This document shows positions 1 to 8,080 of a stretch of 64,000 bases of DNA, piece by piece. The stretch is from positions 620,001 to 684,000 of the forward strand of contig NZ_JAVRHV010000001.1 of NCBI RefSeq assembly GCF_031846385.1. Direction: 5' to 3'. The notes beneath the pieces were generated by a model, which saw only the letters and a program-made list of their open reading frames with translations, had not been told where the DNA came from and did not search any database. This DNA is from Urechidicola vernalis (lineage in GTDB: Bacteria > Bacteroidota > Bacteroidia > Flavobacteriales > Flavobacteriaceae). Each line of letters begins with the position of its first letter. The stretch's first letter is position 1. The translations under genes and the position numbers were made by a program.

Positions 1-2
1 CA

Positions 3-845
3 CTTGCCAAGCCGGGAAAACGTGTAATCTATGATCCTTATGCCCATAAATTTGTACTTGGCGAAAGTATCATTAAACTCATGGGGTATAAATTAAGTGT
101 TTGGCTGACTCAAAAAATGGCACCTGGTTTTCATGAACATCTCATTTCGAGAACACGATTTATAGATGATCTCATTGAAAAAAATGCTGTCGACCAAATA
201 GAACAATATGTAATTCTAGGTGCAGGTTACGACTCAAGAGCACATCGGCTTAATTTACCATCTGATTTAAAAATATTCGAAGTGGATCAGCCTGAAGTTC
301 AAGAAAGGAAACGCTCTAAACTTTTGAATGACGTGCCTAATTTAGAAAACGTGACGTATGTGAGTATAGATTTTAATCACCAATCAATCAAAGAACAACT
401 TTTAAATGCTGGGTTTGATCAAAATAAACCAACTGTGTTTACACTTGAAGGCGTTTCTCAATATATTCCTAAAGAAGCCGTTGATTCTACTTTAAAAGAA
501 CTGGCTGAATTAACTCAAAATACGAGTGCAATCTTTTTTATGTCTTACGTAAATAAACTCTTTAATGAAGATCCTAAGGCTTGTTTTGGCCAAGGATACG
601 CAAAGGCTGAGAAAAAAGCAGCATTGATACAGAAATTAGCGACCAAATCTGGTGAACCATGGATTTCATTGTATTCGGCTGAAGAAATTGAAGAACTACT
701 CTCTCAGTATGGATTTACGCTAACAGAAAATAAAACCTTAGCAGATTTAAATGCTAAGTATTTCACGCCAATTGGTAGAACCATTCCAGAAAATCATATT
801 TTCAAACTTGAACATTTTGTAGTGGCCAAACGTAATAATTCATAG
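3..845 (+). CDS. SAM-dependent methyltransferase, LCMT-like family (5' end outside window)
   Basis: The frame is open to the left edge. Codons before the first ATG (at 81) read DPYAHKFVLG, which fits the N-terminal region of leucine-carboxyl-methyltransferase-like enzymes, so the true start lies before the window and the ATG at 81 is internal. The SAM-binding glycine loop is seen as VILGAGYDSRAHRL, followed by the acidic FEVDQPEVQERK strand and LEGVSQYIP, the usual order in this family (TIGR00027-type). These enzymes are soluble and transfer methyl groups from SAM, but their substrates are mostly unknown and none can be assigned here. The next gene, 120 bp downstream, is unrelated. Confidence 0.82.
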   Translation, partial: LAKPGKRVIYDPYAHKFVLGESIIKLMGYKLSVWLTQKMAPGFHEHLISRTRFIDDLIEKNAVDQIEQYVILGAGYDSRAHRLNLPSDLKIFEVDQPEVQERKRSKLLNDVPNLENVTYVSIDFNHQSIKEQLLNAGFDQNKPTVFTLEGVSQYIPKEAVDSTLKELAELTQNTSAIFFMSYVNKLFNEDPKACFGQGYAKAEKKAALIQKLATKSGEPWISLYSAEEIEELLSQYGFTLTENKTLADLNAKYFTPIGRTIPENHIFKLEHFVVAKRNNS

Positions 846-964
846 CCAAAAAAATGTTATAACTGAAAAGTAAAATTCCTTATTACGCTTCAACATTAAT
901 TTAACATCTATTCATATTCTTTTTCATAACTTCGGTTCATCTAACTTTTTAAAAACCAAACACT

Positions 965-1606
965 ATGAAAAATGAATTAGACCGAAGAGACTTCTTAAAG
1001 AAATCATCTTTGCTAACTTTGGGTGCCGGTACCTTATTTACAGGTTCACAAATGATGGCGGCTAGCCCATTTACCAATCCAGATGAAATTAACATTGTAG
1101 GACCCAAGGATGGCTTTACACCACAAATTGGAACGTTGGTTTCTATGCTGAATTGGATGCGTATGGTCATGTTGAATCCGGTTAAAAATATGAGTACAAA
1201 AGACCTTGATTACCTTGTTGATGACAAAGCAAACTCGGTGGGTGCTATGCTCTATCATTTAGCAGCCACAGAACGTTTTTATCAAATACATACGTTTGAA
1301 GGAAAAAAATGGGGTGATTGGCCGGCTAAAGATGATAAGGAATTTAGTACGGCAATGGGATTGGGAGATAAGGCCCGTGCTAAGATTAAAGGAAACTCCT
1401 ACGAATTTTACTTAGAGAAACTTACCAAAGTTAGAGAACATACCTTAAAAGAATTGGCAAAACGGGATGATGACTGGCTTTTGACTGTAGATAAAAGTTG
1501 GCCTTGGGGCCCTACAAATAACTATTGTAAATGGTTTCATGTTTGCGAACACGAATCAAACCATAACGGTCAATTTAAATTTATAAAAAGTAGATTACCT
1601 GCTTAA
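965..1606 (+). CDS. Exported DinB-like putative metal-dependent protein
   Basis: The 213-residue product starts with a twin-arginine-like leader (RRDFLKKSSLLTLGAG) followed by an Ala-rich cleavage region, so Tat export is inferred. The mature part has the DinB/YfiT four-helix pattern: a first histidine in LYHLAATERFYQ near residue 97 and a second cluster, HVCEHESNHNGQ, near the C terminus, which together would make the usual three-His metal site. DinB-like proteins often act as thiol-dependent transferases, but most are cytoplasmic and their substrates unknown. No substrate is claimed here. A TTG-started small gene follows 12 bp downstream and may be co-transcribed. Confidence 0.72.
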   Translation: MKNELDRRDFLKKSSLLTLGAGTLFTGSQMMAASPFTNPDEINIVGPKDGFTPQIGTLVSMLNWMRMVMLNPVKNMSTKDLDYLVDDKANSVGAMLYHLAATERFYQIHTFEGKKWGDWPAKDDKEFSTAMGLGDKARAKIKGNSYEFYLEKLTKVREHTLKELAKRDDDWLLTVDKSWPWGPTNNYCKWFHVCEHESNHNGQFKFIKSRLPA

Positions 1607-1618
1607 ACTATTCGCATA

Positions 1619-2041
1619 TTGGAAAATTTAATCTCCTTAAAAATCCCTTCTGGATGGGCTATAACCTACAACCAGTTTGTAGATGAACCTGCCGAAATTA
1701 ATGAAAATGGAAGCATCGAAAATTGGGACGCTTATAAAGAAAGTCTATTGCAAATACAGCGATTAGATCTAAAAGGTGGTGCGCATTATATACCAGAGAC
1801 CACTTTACTTATTGATTTGGGTTGGACGCCAGAAGCAACTGCTTCTGGTGCTTTTAAATTAGCACTCGTTATTAAGAACCCAAATTATGATATTGATTGG
1901 GAACCAATTAGTGAATTTAATTCGCAAGATCGGTATGAGATTCAGGCTAAAATTGAGGAATGGTTGTATAAACTTTCGGTTCGTTATTCTAGAGATATGA
2001 CCCCAAAGATGGTCGCTAAAATGTTGACCTTCGAGATTTAA
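1619..2041 (+). CDS. Conserved-looking hypothetical protein, 140 aa
   Basis: I do not recognise the family. The product is soluble, acidic, and has no signal peptide or membrane segment. It is rich in aromatic residues and ends in an amphipathic segment (YEIQAKIEEWLYKLSVRY). The only start that keeps the N terminus is TTG at 1619, 12 bp after the DinB-like gene, so the two may form a two-gene operon. Codon use resembles the neighbours, so a real gene is likely. Confidence 0.6.
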   Translation: MENLISLKIPSGWAITYNQFVDEPAEINENGSIENWDAYKESLLQIQRLDLKGGAHYIPETTLLIDLGWTPEATASGAFKLALVIKNPNYDIDWEPISEFNSQDRYEIQAKIEEWLYKLSVRYSRDMTPKMVAKMLTFEI

Positions 2042-2061
2042 TTCCTACATTTAGTTTTTAT

Positions 2062-2175
2062 CTAGCGGCTAAAGTTTCTATAAGTTGACCATTGTATTCT
2101 TTTACTGTTTTTAAAATTTGAAAAGAATACATTTTCTCTTTGCTCTGTTGGTGTGTGTAAAGTTGAAGTTTTCAT
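2062..2175 (-). CDS. Micropeptide family, copy A (37 aa)
   Basis: A complete ATG-to-TAG frame of 37 codons, too short for ordinary gene callers. It reads MKTSTLHTPT at the N terminus and FFSNFKNSKRIQW plus YRNFSR at the C terminus. The same layout recurs at 8081-8191 and 57440-57550: MKT..., TPT, F[ST]NFKNSKRI, W, RNF. Conservation holds at protein level while codons differ (AGT AAA AGA versus AGC AAA CGT), which supports translation. There is no signal peptide or membrane segment, and the product is strongly basic. It stands alone on the minus strand, and a 64-bp element shared with copy C lies 22 bp upstream. Function is unknown. Confidence 0.68.
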   Translation of the reverse strand: MKTSTLHTPTEQRENVFFSNFKNSKRIQWSTYRNFSR

Positions 2176-2196
2176 GTCTTTAAGTTTTAATTGTTT

Positions 2197-2260
2197 TTAA
2201 TTACACTACAAAGATGCTGCAGAAGTACGGCAGCAAAAACTATTGTATACCGAACTGTTA
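2197..2260 (-). promoter_or_regulatory. Conserved 64-bp upstream element of micropeptide copy A
   Basis: On the minus strand this block starts TAACAGTTCGGT and ends GTGTAATTAA. It aligns without gaps to 57576-57639 upstream of copy C. Inside it lies a Bacteroidota-type promoter candidate: TTTG (2234-2237), 17 bp, then CATCTTTG (2209-2216), close to TAnnTTTG. The TAACAGTTCGGT part lies upstream of the -33 box, where an activator or extra promoter element could bind. Confidence 0.55.
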
Positions 2261-2421
2261 AAAAAGTTAGATGAGTTGTCTTTTTTAATATAAAACCATC
2301 ATTTTCTACATAAAAAAACTAAAAATCAACTGATTTATAGCGGGTTGCACTTAAAATACTTAGTTAAAAATAAAAAAGATGTATTTCCTTTTCTCTAAAA
2401 GTCAACTCAGATTAGATGTAA

Positions 2422-3273
2422 TTAATCTTGTTTCGAATCTTTATGAAACAATTGAAATCTTGCTCCAAAAGTGATATTGACTTGAAAAAAACCAAAACTT
2501 TGCGAGGCTCCGTTAGATTCGTCATTAGAAATCATAATGTTTGGCATATCAATATAGCCTACTTTATAATCTGACTGAATAAAGAAATGGTCCCAAAAAG
2601 TTAGGTTTACCCCCACCTTTGCACTAAAGCCATAGCCCGCCACATTAAAGTCATCATAACGCTCACCTCCAAATAAGGTGGCATTTGTTTTAGGGTAAAT
2701 AATACCTGCTCCTAATCCTTCGGTTAGATTCACGTCCATAAAATCAGTGTCAAAGTTCAGCAGTGTATTTAAGTTGTCAAATCTATTCACCTCAACGTTT
2801 ACGTAATTCAATCCATCTGTATGTTCAAAAGTTAAGAAGTCCTCTGTTAGCCTAATTTCTTCTCCGGTATAAACACCGTCAAATTCAGTTCCGGCGTTTA
2901 TCGTTCCGTCTATGGGAGCGTATTGGTAACCTTTCATTACATACTTCATGTGATCTATACCAATGGAAACGGTATAGTTATCGTGAAAGAAATAACCCAA
3001 TCTAAAATTGGTTTGTGGTATGGTAATTCTATCAATTTGAAAATAGTCTTCATATTTAAATGGTGTTAGGCGATCATTGCCTTCAACACTTCTTAAAACA
3101 AAGTCATAGTTATCTCCCTTAAAGTGAATGTCAGAATCGCTGAAATGCGCTCTATTCCAACCCCAAGAAATATAAAGTTGTCCTTTATTCCCTTTTCTTT
3201 CGGGTTTTTCTTTTTCTTGAGCAATCAATGGTATTGATAGCAACAAAACGAAAAGCACAAACGCTTTTTTCAT
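2422..3273 (-). CDS. Outer-membrane beta-barrel protein, hypothetical
   Basis: A 283-residue protein with a classical signal peptide (KKAFVLFVLLLSIPLIAQ) followed by repeated alternating polar/aromatic strands, for example NFRLGYFFHDNYTVSIGI and FGFFQVNITFGARF. The last segment ends near FQLFHKDSK. This pattern fits a small outer-membrane barrel of the OmpW/PorT-like size class. Its ATG overlaps the glmM stop codon by one base (TAATG), so it is translationally coupled to glmM, although no functional link is known. Ligand and role are unknown. Confidence 0.7.
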   Translation of the reverse strand: MKKAFVLFVLLLSIPLIAQEKEKPERKGNKGQLYISWGWNRAHFSDSDIHFKGDNYDFVLRSVEGNDRLTPFKYEDYFQIDRITIPQTNFRLGYFFHDNYTVSIGIDHMKYVMKGYQYAPIDGTINAGTEFDGVYTGEEIRLTEDFLTFEHTDGLNYVNVEVNRFDNLNTLLNFDTDFMDVNLTEGLGAGIIYPKTNATLFGGERYDDFNVAGYGFSAKVGVNLTFWDHFFIQSDYKVGYIDMPNIMISNDESNGASQSFGFFQVNITFGARFQLFHKDSKQD

Positions 3274-4661
3274 TAAGCAATGATATTTTTAATTTCCGAA
3301 ATAATACGTTCTGCTAATGCATCTGCATTAGCCTGAGATGTACTTTCTGTATATATTCTAATGATAGGTTCTGTGTTCGATTTTCTTAAATGTACCCATT
3401 CCTTTTCAAAATTAATTTTCACGCCATCAATGGTAGATACATCTTCATTTTGATAGTTCACTGCCATTGTTTCTAGAATCTTATCAACATCAATCTGTGG
3501 TGTTAATTGAATTTTATTTTTACTCATAAAGTAACTCGGGTAACTTTGGCGTAATTCCAAACATGACATTCCACATGTCGCCAAATGCGATAAAAACAGC
3601 GCTACTCCAACCAATGAATCTCTTCCGTAATGAGAGGCTGGGTAAATGATTCCGCCATTTCCTTCTCCACCAATTATAGCGTTGGTATCTTTCATTAATT
3701 GCACTACATTCACCTCTCCTACTGCACTTGCTTGGTAGGTTCCTCCATGCTTTTGAGTAACATCTCTTAATGCTCTAGAAGATGATAAATTAGAAACCGT
3801 ATTCCCTGCTTTTTTAGACAACACATAATCTGCACATGCTACTAATGTATACTCTTCACCAAACATAGAACCATCTTCACAAACCAATGCCAAACGATCT
3901 ACATCAGGGTCCACTACAATTCCAAAATCTGCTTTTTCTTTAACCACCAATTCAGAAATAACTCCTAAATGCTCTTTTAAAGGTTCAGGATTGTGCGGAA
4001 AATGTCCATTTGGTTCACAATACAATTCAACACACTCCACTCCCAATCGCTCTAATAAAGCTGGGATAAAAATACCTCCAGTAGAATTTACAGCATCAAC
4101 AACTACTTTAAAGTTCGCATTTTTAATGGCATCTACATTAACATATTCTAATTTCAATACCTCATCTATATGTTTTTCTACATACGATTTGTCTTTAGAA
4201 TAGATTCCTAAATCATCAACCTCTGCAAAACTGTAGGCATCACTCTCGGCAATTTCTAAAATTTCACTACCGTCTGCTTCATTTAAAAACTCTCCCTTTT
4301 CGTTTAATAACTTTAGTGCATTCCATTGTTTAGGGTTGTGAGATGCTGTTAGGATAATTCCTCCATTTGCTTTTTCTAAAGGAACAGCCACCTCTACCGT
4401 AGGGGTTGTAGACAAACCTAAATCTATCACATCAATTCCCAAACCAACCAAGGTATTTGAAACAATAGCACTAATCATTTTACCCGAAATACGAGCATCT
4501 CTACCCACTACAACGGTTAATTTTTGTTTATCGCCGTTTCTTTTTTGAAGCCAAGTGCCATATGCCGAAGCAAACTTTACCGCATCTAAAGGCGTTAAAT
4601 TTTCTCCTACTTGTCCTCCAATAGTTCCTCTAATTCCTGAGATTGATTTTATTAATGTCAT
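3273..4661 (-). CDS. glmM: Phosphoglucosamine mutase
   Basis: An alpha-D-phosphohexomutase of 462 residues, expected to interconvert glucosamine-6-phosphate and glucosamine-1-phosphate for UDP-GlcNAc, peptidoglycan and LPS synthesis in the cytoplasm. The N terminus is MTLIKSISGIRGTIGG. The phosphoserine loop TASHNPKQWN (Ser about 107), the metal loop DPDVDR and the C-terminal phosphate-binding RKSNTEP are all present. The frame is open to 4736, but the extra 25 codons do not resemble the family, so the ATG at 4661 is chosen. Specificity between GlmM and phosphomannomutase cannot be settled by eye. GlmM is the usual assignment for this Bacteroidota type. Confidence 0.88.
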   Translation of the reverse strand: MTLIKSISGIRGTIGGQVGENLTPLDAVKFASAYGTWLQKRNGDKQKLTVVVGRDARISGKMISAIVSNTLVGLGIDVIDLGLSTTPTVEVAVPLEKANGGIILTASHNPKQWNALKLLNEKGEFLNEADGSEILEIAESDAYSFAEVDDLGIYSKDKSYVEKHIDEVLKLEYVNVDAIKNANFKVVVDAVNSTGGIFIPALLERLGVECVELYCEPNGHFPHNPEPLKEHLGVISELVVKEKADFGIVVDPDVDRLALVCEDGSMFGEEYTLVACADYVLSKKAGNTVSNLSSSRALRDVTQKHGGTYQASAVGEVNVVQLMKDTNAIIGGEGNGGIIYPASHYGRDSLVGVALFLSHLATCGMSCLELRQSYPSYFMSKNKIQLTPQIDVDKILETMAVNYQNEDVSTIDGVKINFEKEWVHLRKSNTEPIIRIYTESTSQANADALAERIISEIKNIIA

Positions 4662-4826
4662 GTTGATTTTTTTTGTAGGATGCAAATATAAGTTATTAAA
4701 CCAAATTAGTCTATGACTATATTCATTCAAAGTCACAAAATATTATTCACTATATTTAGAGTTCAAAACGAACTAATATTCAACAAAATAGGTCGTGAAA
4801 CTTTACTAACTTAAAATTAAAAAAAC

Positions 4827-5528
4827 ATGAAAAAATTACTGGCAGAATTTATTGGAACAATGTGGCTTGTATTAGGAGGCTGCGGAGCTGCGGTCTTAGC
4901 ATCTGGCGTTGAAAACGTAGGTATTGGACTTGTAGGCGTTTCTTTAGCCTTTGGTCTAACTGTTTTAACAGGGGCTTATGCTTTAGGACATATCTCTGGA
5001 GGGCATTTTAATCCAGCCGTATCCTTAGGATTATGGGCAGGAGGTCGCTTTGATAAAAAGGACCTGATTCCTTATATAGGGGCACAAGTTTTAGGTGGTG
5101 CCGTTGGTGCTGGAATCTTGTATCTAATTGTTAGTAGTTCTCCTTCTTTTGCGGGTGTTGGCTCAAATCCTGGGGCTTTTGCAACCAACTTTTACGATGC
5201 CGATGTTTACGGTGTTAATTACGGAATGGTTGGTGCTTTGGTTACTGAAATTGTTATGACATTTATGTTCTTAATTGTGATATTGGGTGCAACACATAAA
5301 AATGCTGCTCCTGGTTTTGGAGGAATGGCGATTGGCTTGGCTTTAACCCTAATTCATTTAATAAGTATTCCTGTTACCAATACCTCTGTAAACCCTGCTA
5401 GAAGTACGGCAGTTGCAATTTTTGCAGAAGCGAATGCTATGGGACAATTATGGCTGTTCTGGGTAGCGCCAATTGTTGGTGCTGTTTTGGCTGGTGTGGT
5501 TTATAAATTTATGGCACCAAATAAATAG
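4827..5528 (+). CDS. aqpZ: Aquaporin Z
   Basis: A 233-residue inner-membrane water channel with six membrane segments and both NPA boxes (HFNPAVSLG near residue 64 and SVNPARSTA near 190). The stretch LIHLISIPVTNTSVNPARS carries the histidine, threonine and arginine of the water-selective filter, as in E. coli AqpZ, which argues for water rather than glycerol conduction. It is monocistronic, with its own hairpin terminator just downstream. Confidence 0.95.
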   Translation: MKKLLAEFIGTMWLVLGGCGAAVLASGVENVGIGLVGVSLAFGLTVLTGAYALGHISGGHFNPAVSLGLWAGGRFDKKDLIPYIGAQVLGGAVGAGILYLIVSSSPSFAGVGSNPGAFATNFYDADVYGVNYGMVGALVTEIVMTFMFLIVILGATHKNAAPGFGGMAIGLALTLIHLISIPVTNTSVNPARSTAVAIFAEANAMGQLWLFWVAPIVGAVLAGVVYKFMAPNK

Positions 5529-5552
5529 AAAACATTTTATATAAATCAGAAA

Positions 5553-5582
5553 ACTCCTAAGTAGAACTTAGGAGTTTTTTTT
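5553..5582 (+). terminator. Rho-independent terminator of aqpZ
   Basis: A 9-bp perfect stem (ACTCCTAAG / CTTAGGAGT) with loop TAGAA is followed directly by seven T. It lies 25 bp after the aqpZ stop. Confidence 0.9.
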
Positions 5583-5634
5583 ATGAAATAAAAAAAGATT
5601 ATTTCATTTGTATTTTTTTTGCTTAAGGGTAATT

Positions 5635-5678
5635 AAAAAACCGTGTACTTACAAAATGTAAATTTTGTAAGTACACGG
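5635..5678 (-). terminator. Strong palindrome, likely terminator for minus-strand transcript
   Basis: A perfect 17-bp inverted repeat (5641-5657 with 5662-5678) encloses a 4-nt loop. On the minus strand it is followed by a run of six T (5635-5640), so it can end transcripts coming from the gene that stops at 5964, leaving an unusually long 3' UTR of about 290 nt. There is no T run on the plus side. Confidence 0.65.
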
Positions 5679-5963
5679 AAATTACAAATAGAAACTCAAC
5701 AAATTGGTTAATTGATTGGTTGTATTATGTATTTGATTAATCCTAAATCTTTGCGCTTCAAAAGCACACTATAAAATTAACACTTTCCACTCATTTTAAT
5801 TCTAACGGTTTTCCATGATTTTTTAGCTTCACGGTTTTCCGTGAGGCAAACTGCAACTTCTGTTTGTTTTTAGATTACGGAAAACCACTATTTAAGGCGT
5901 ATCAAATTATGCACTATAATGACGGTTTAAACTGTGAATTTAATTACAGCACAGAAGATAAGT

Positions 5964-6560
5964 TTAATATTTTCTCAGGCTAAAAGTATTGTCTTGTGCT
6001 ACGGCAACAATATCTTTAGAAACTATTTTAGATTTAATTTCTGGACTTTTCTTAGCATAAGCATCTACAGAAAACGGATACAACGGACTTAAATAATCTA
6101 CAATTTCTCCAGACTTATCAATTAACACTTCTCTGTATTTATAACTAACCATTGGCTTGTCTAACAATTTGTTATATCCTAGATTTTGCTTTATAAGCAG
6201 CAGAGCAATGCTGTTGTTAAATTCAAAACTTTTTGCTTTTAAAAATTTAGGTGCAATTACTGTTTTACCTTGCACATCAGCAAAGCCAAAATAAGTTAGG
6301 TTATTCTCGTTCCGCTGTATTAAAAAAAGATCATTCTTTAAAACAGGGTAACATACATCGTTGTGTTTTTCAGGCACCAAATCGTCTCTAAAGTCTATTA
6401 CAATGGCTCCTTTTTCATTTATAAACGCCCATTGATCTCCTTTTTTAACTGCGGCGTAACCATCATGGAAGGGAGATACAAAATCGATGTCTGTTAGGTC
6501 CTGAGAAAAACAAAACAATGGAATTAGAAAGATGACTACAATTATTTTAAAATTTTTCAT
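5964..6560 (-). CDS. Exported WG-repeat-like protein
   Basis: 198 residues with a signal peptide (FKIIVVIFLIPLFCFSQ). The mature part carries WG/KWG-type repeats: FHDGYAAVKKGDQWAFINEK, then a degenerate FADVQGKTVIAPKF. WG-repeat proteins are often surface or periplasmic proteins of unknown ligand. At about 180 mature residues it has only about two recognisable repeats. The next gene upstream on the same strand is 75 bp away, so co-transcription is possible. Confidence 0.65.
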   Translation of the reverse strand: MKNFKIIVVIFLIPLFCFSQDLTDIDFVSPFHDGYAAVKKGDQWAFINEKGAIVIDFRDDLVPEKHNDVCYPVLKNDLFLIQRNENNLTYFGFADVQGKTVIAPKFLKAKSFEFNNSIALLLIKQNLGYNKLLDKPMVSYKYREVLIDKSGEIVDYLSPLYPFSVDAYAKKSPEIKSKIVSKDIVAVAQDNTFSLRKY

Positions 6561-6635
6561 GACATTAGTTTTTAGTTTGTTTTATAATAAATTGAGTATT
6601 CAACTAGCAATCAAAAACTAAAGTGACTTGAACTA

Positions 6636-7007
6636 CTACTTCATTAGCAACTGCAATTTTGCGAGTAGTATTAGTTCTGACTTGTTTTTTGATCCGAAAG
6701 CTGATGCTATAATACCAGCGGTATTTTTGATACTTTTTTTGAATTCTATAGAAAACAAAAAATGATGACTTTTATAATAAGATTCAAAATTTAGAAAGCA
6801 ATGCATGGCATTTTCCTTGTTTACAATCAACTTCTTTAGTTGTTGTTCTATGCTCACCGCACCTTCTTTTTCTGGCCAAGTTTCCTTTAACTGATGCATA
6901 CAAGCCCTGTACTCTTCTCTACGAACATGTTTATCGATAGCCATAAAAGCATAAAAGAGCTTACTTATGTTTTTATAAAAAGTACTTTCTAATAATTGAG
7001 TATTCAT
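6636..7007 (-). CDS. TerB-like hypothetical protein, 123 aa
   Basis: A soluble all-helical protein without a signal peptide. The segment AFMAIDKHVRREEYR resembles the acidic helix pair of TerB/DjlA-type domains, and the C terminus (ELILLAKLQLLMK) is a hydrophobic helix. The resemblance is weak, so this is a suggestion only. It lies between the WG-repeat gene and the broken hsp20, all on the minus strand, which hints at a stress-related cluster. Confidence 0.5.
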   Translation of the reverse strand: MNTQLLESTFYKNISKLFYAFMAIDKHVRREEYRACMHQLKETWPEKEGAVSIEQQLKKLIVNKENAMHCFLNFESYYKSHHFLFSIEFKKSIKNTAGIIASAFGSKNKSELILLAKLQLLMK

Positions 7008-7133
7008 AACAGTATTGGATTTTAGACTAGTATCAACCTTTACAGATTGTTAATTCTAAATAATAAATGAGCGGTAATAAAGTATTCCTCTCCAAGCACC
7101 GCCCATTCATCTTAATAGTTCCTTAAAATTGTA

Positions 7134-7585
7134 TTATTCAATTTCTATAAATTGTTTTTGTTGCTTTTTAGCCAAATCGGTATGCTTTAACACTAACAAC
7201 TTTAGTATACCGTTGGAATAATTGGCTGTGGGTAAAGCGTCTGTATTTACAGAAGTTGGCAATTTTAAAGCCCTATTAAAAGAGTTGAAACTAAACTCCT
7301 TTCTAGTAAAGTTTTCTTCAGCCTCTTCTTTTTCTGATGTTTTTTCTCCTTGTACATTTAGTACATTGTTTTCTATTGAAATTTTAAATTCCTCTTTTGA
7401 ATATCCTGGTGCGCAAATTCAATTTAGAAGTTGGTTTCATTTTCTTTAACATTCATAGCCGGTACTAAATGATCTGTTGTAAAATAATCATCGTTAAAGA
7501 AATCCTCTGAACTTAAAAAACTTTGAATTCCACTAAGTGTCCAAGGAAATAACCTATTGCGGTTATTTGTTTTTGAAAGTGTCAT
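7134..7585 (-). pseudogene. Broken small heat-shock protein (Hsp20/alpha-crystallin)
   Basis: The N-terminal part starts at 7585 and reads to PAMNVKENETNF, then meets TAA at 7424-7426 (codon 54), where the family normally has Glu. A few codons later, one base is missing in the Ala-Ala-Pro-Gly region (GCGCACCAGG). After a frame change the rest of the alpha-crystallin domain follows intact: YSKEEFKISIENNVLNV, FTRKEFSFNSFNRALKLP, NGILKL and the C-terminal IEIE tail. Total length, 452 bp, is one base short of 151 codons. Two lesions within about 20 bp mean no full chaperone can be made, unless there is a sequencing error. A 53-residue N-terminal peptide could still be translated. Confidence 0.88.
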
Positions 7586-7791
7586 AATAAACGGTTTTAA
7601 GTTAAACTAAATTTACATCTGTAATATACTGATATAAAACTATTTAAACTATGACTTTTATCATGTTTTAGACTTTCTTTAGTCAGGGTTTTAACTGTTC
7701 AATTATTGTAAAATTAGCGCATCCTTGCTTTCATTTGCTTTTCAGATACTTATTACAGTTCACCCTCCTTCGTTTCCGCCAATCAAAACCC

Positions 7792-7929
7792 TCAAACAAA
7801 AAACCATTTATAAACAAAGTAGGCCACAACACAAATGGCAATAAAGAAGATACCTGTAGATGCATCAGGGAAAGAAGTTCTGTTTTTATAATAATCGTAG
7901 TAATCTTTGTATTTCCTAGGCCGTTTCAT
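7792..7929 (-). CDS. Single-pass membrane microprotein, 45 aa
   Basis: A complete ATG-to-TGA frame with a very basic, tyrosine-rich N terminus (MKRPRKYKDYYDYYKNRTS) followed by one hydrophobic helix (IFFIAICVVAYFVYKWFF). The positive-inside rule predicts the N terminus in the cytoplasm. The composition is unlikely by chance in this A/T-rich region. It is divergent from micropeptide copy B, with start codons 151 bp apart. The family is not recognised. Confidence 0.5.
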   Translation of the reverse strand: MKRPRKYKDYYDYYKNRTSFPDASTGIFFIAICVVAYFVYKWFFV

Positions 7930-8080
7930 GTGTTGGTCTTTTTAAGTGCTAAAAAGGTTTTATCGCACTGATTCGGCATCTGTTAAGGTTTCGTTAAAGC
8001 CACTCCTTCTGTGAAACATTGTTTACTAACAGACGTCTATTGAATAGATTAGTTTAAAGAAAACAATAAAACTTACAAAT

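Larger units (their letters stand above)
5529..5963. other. 435-bp intergenic region rich in palindromes, no gene seen
   Basis: It holds the aqpZ terminator, a weak A/T hairpin (5584-5606), and a perfect 17-bp palindrome (5641-5678). It also holds a cluster of short repeats: ACGGTTTTCC occurs at 5805 and 5831, and its complement at 5877-5886 can pair with 5833-5842. CACGG-TTTT-CCGTG (5830-5843) is itself a small hairpin. No frame longer than about 20 codons is convincing. The repeats could belong to a long 3' UTR or small RNA of the minus-strand gene that ends at 5964. Confidence 0.5.

Noticed and set aside
4662..4736. Longer N terminus for GlmM
   Set aside because: The extra 25 residues do not look like the family; MTLIKSISGIRG at 4661 is the usual start.
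7222..7449. Plus-strand frame of 75 codons
   Set aside because: It is antisense to the damaged hsp20 gene, whose own reading explains the sequence.
7735..7971. Plus-strand frame of 78 codons
   Set aside because: It overlaps the 45-codon minus-strand membrane microgene and has a less plausible composition.
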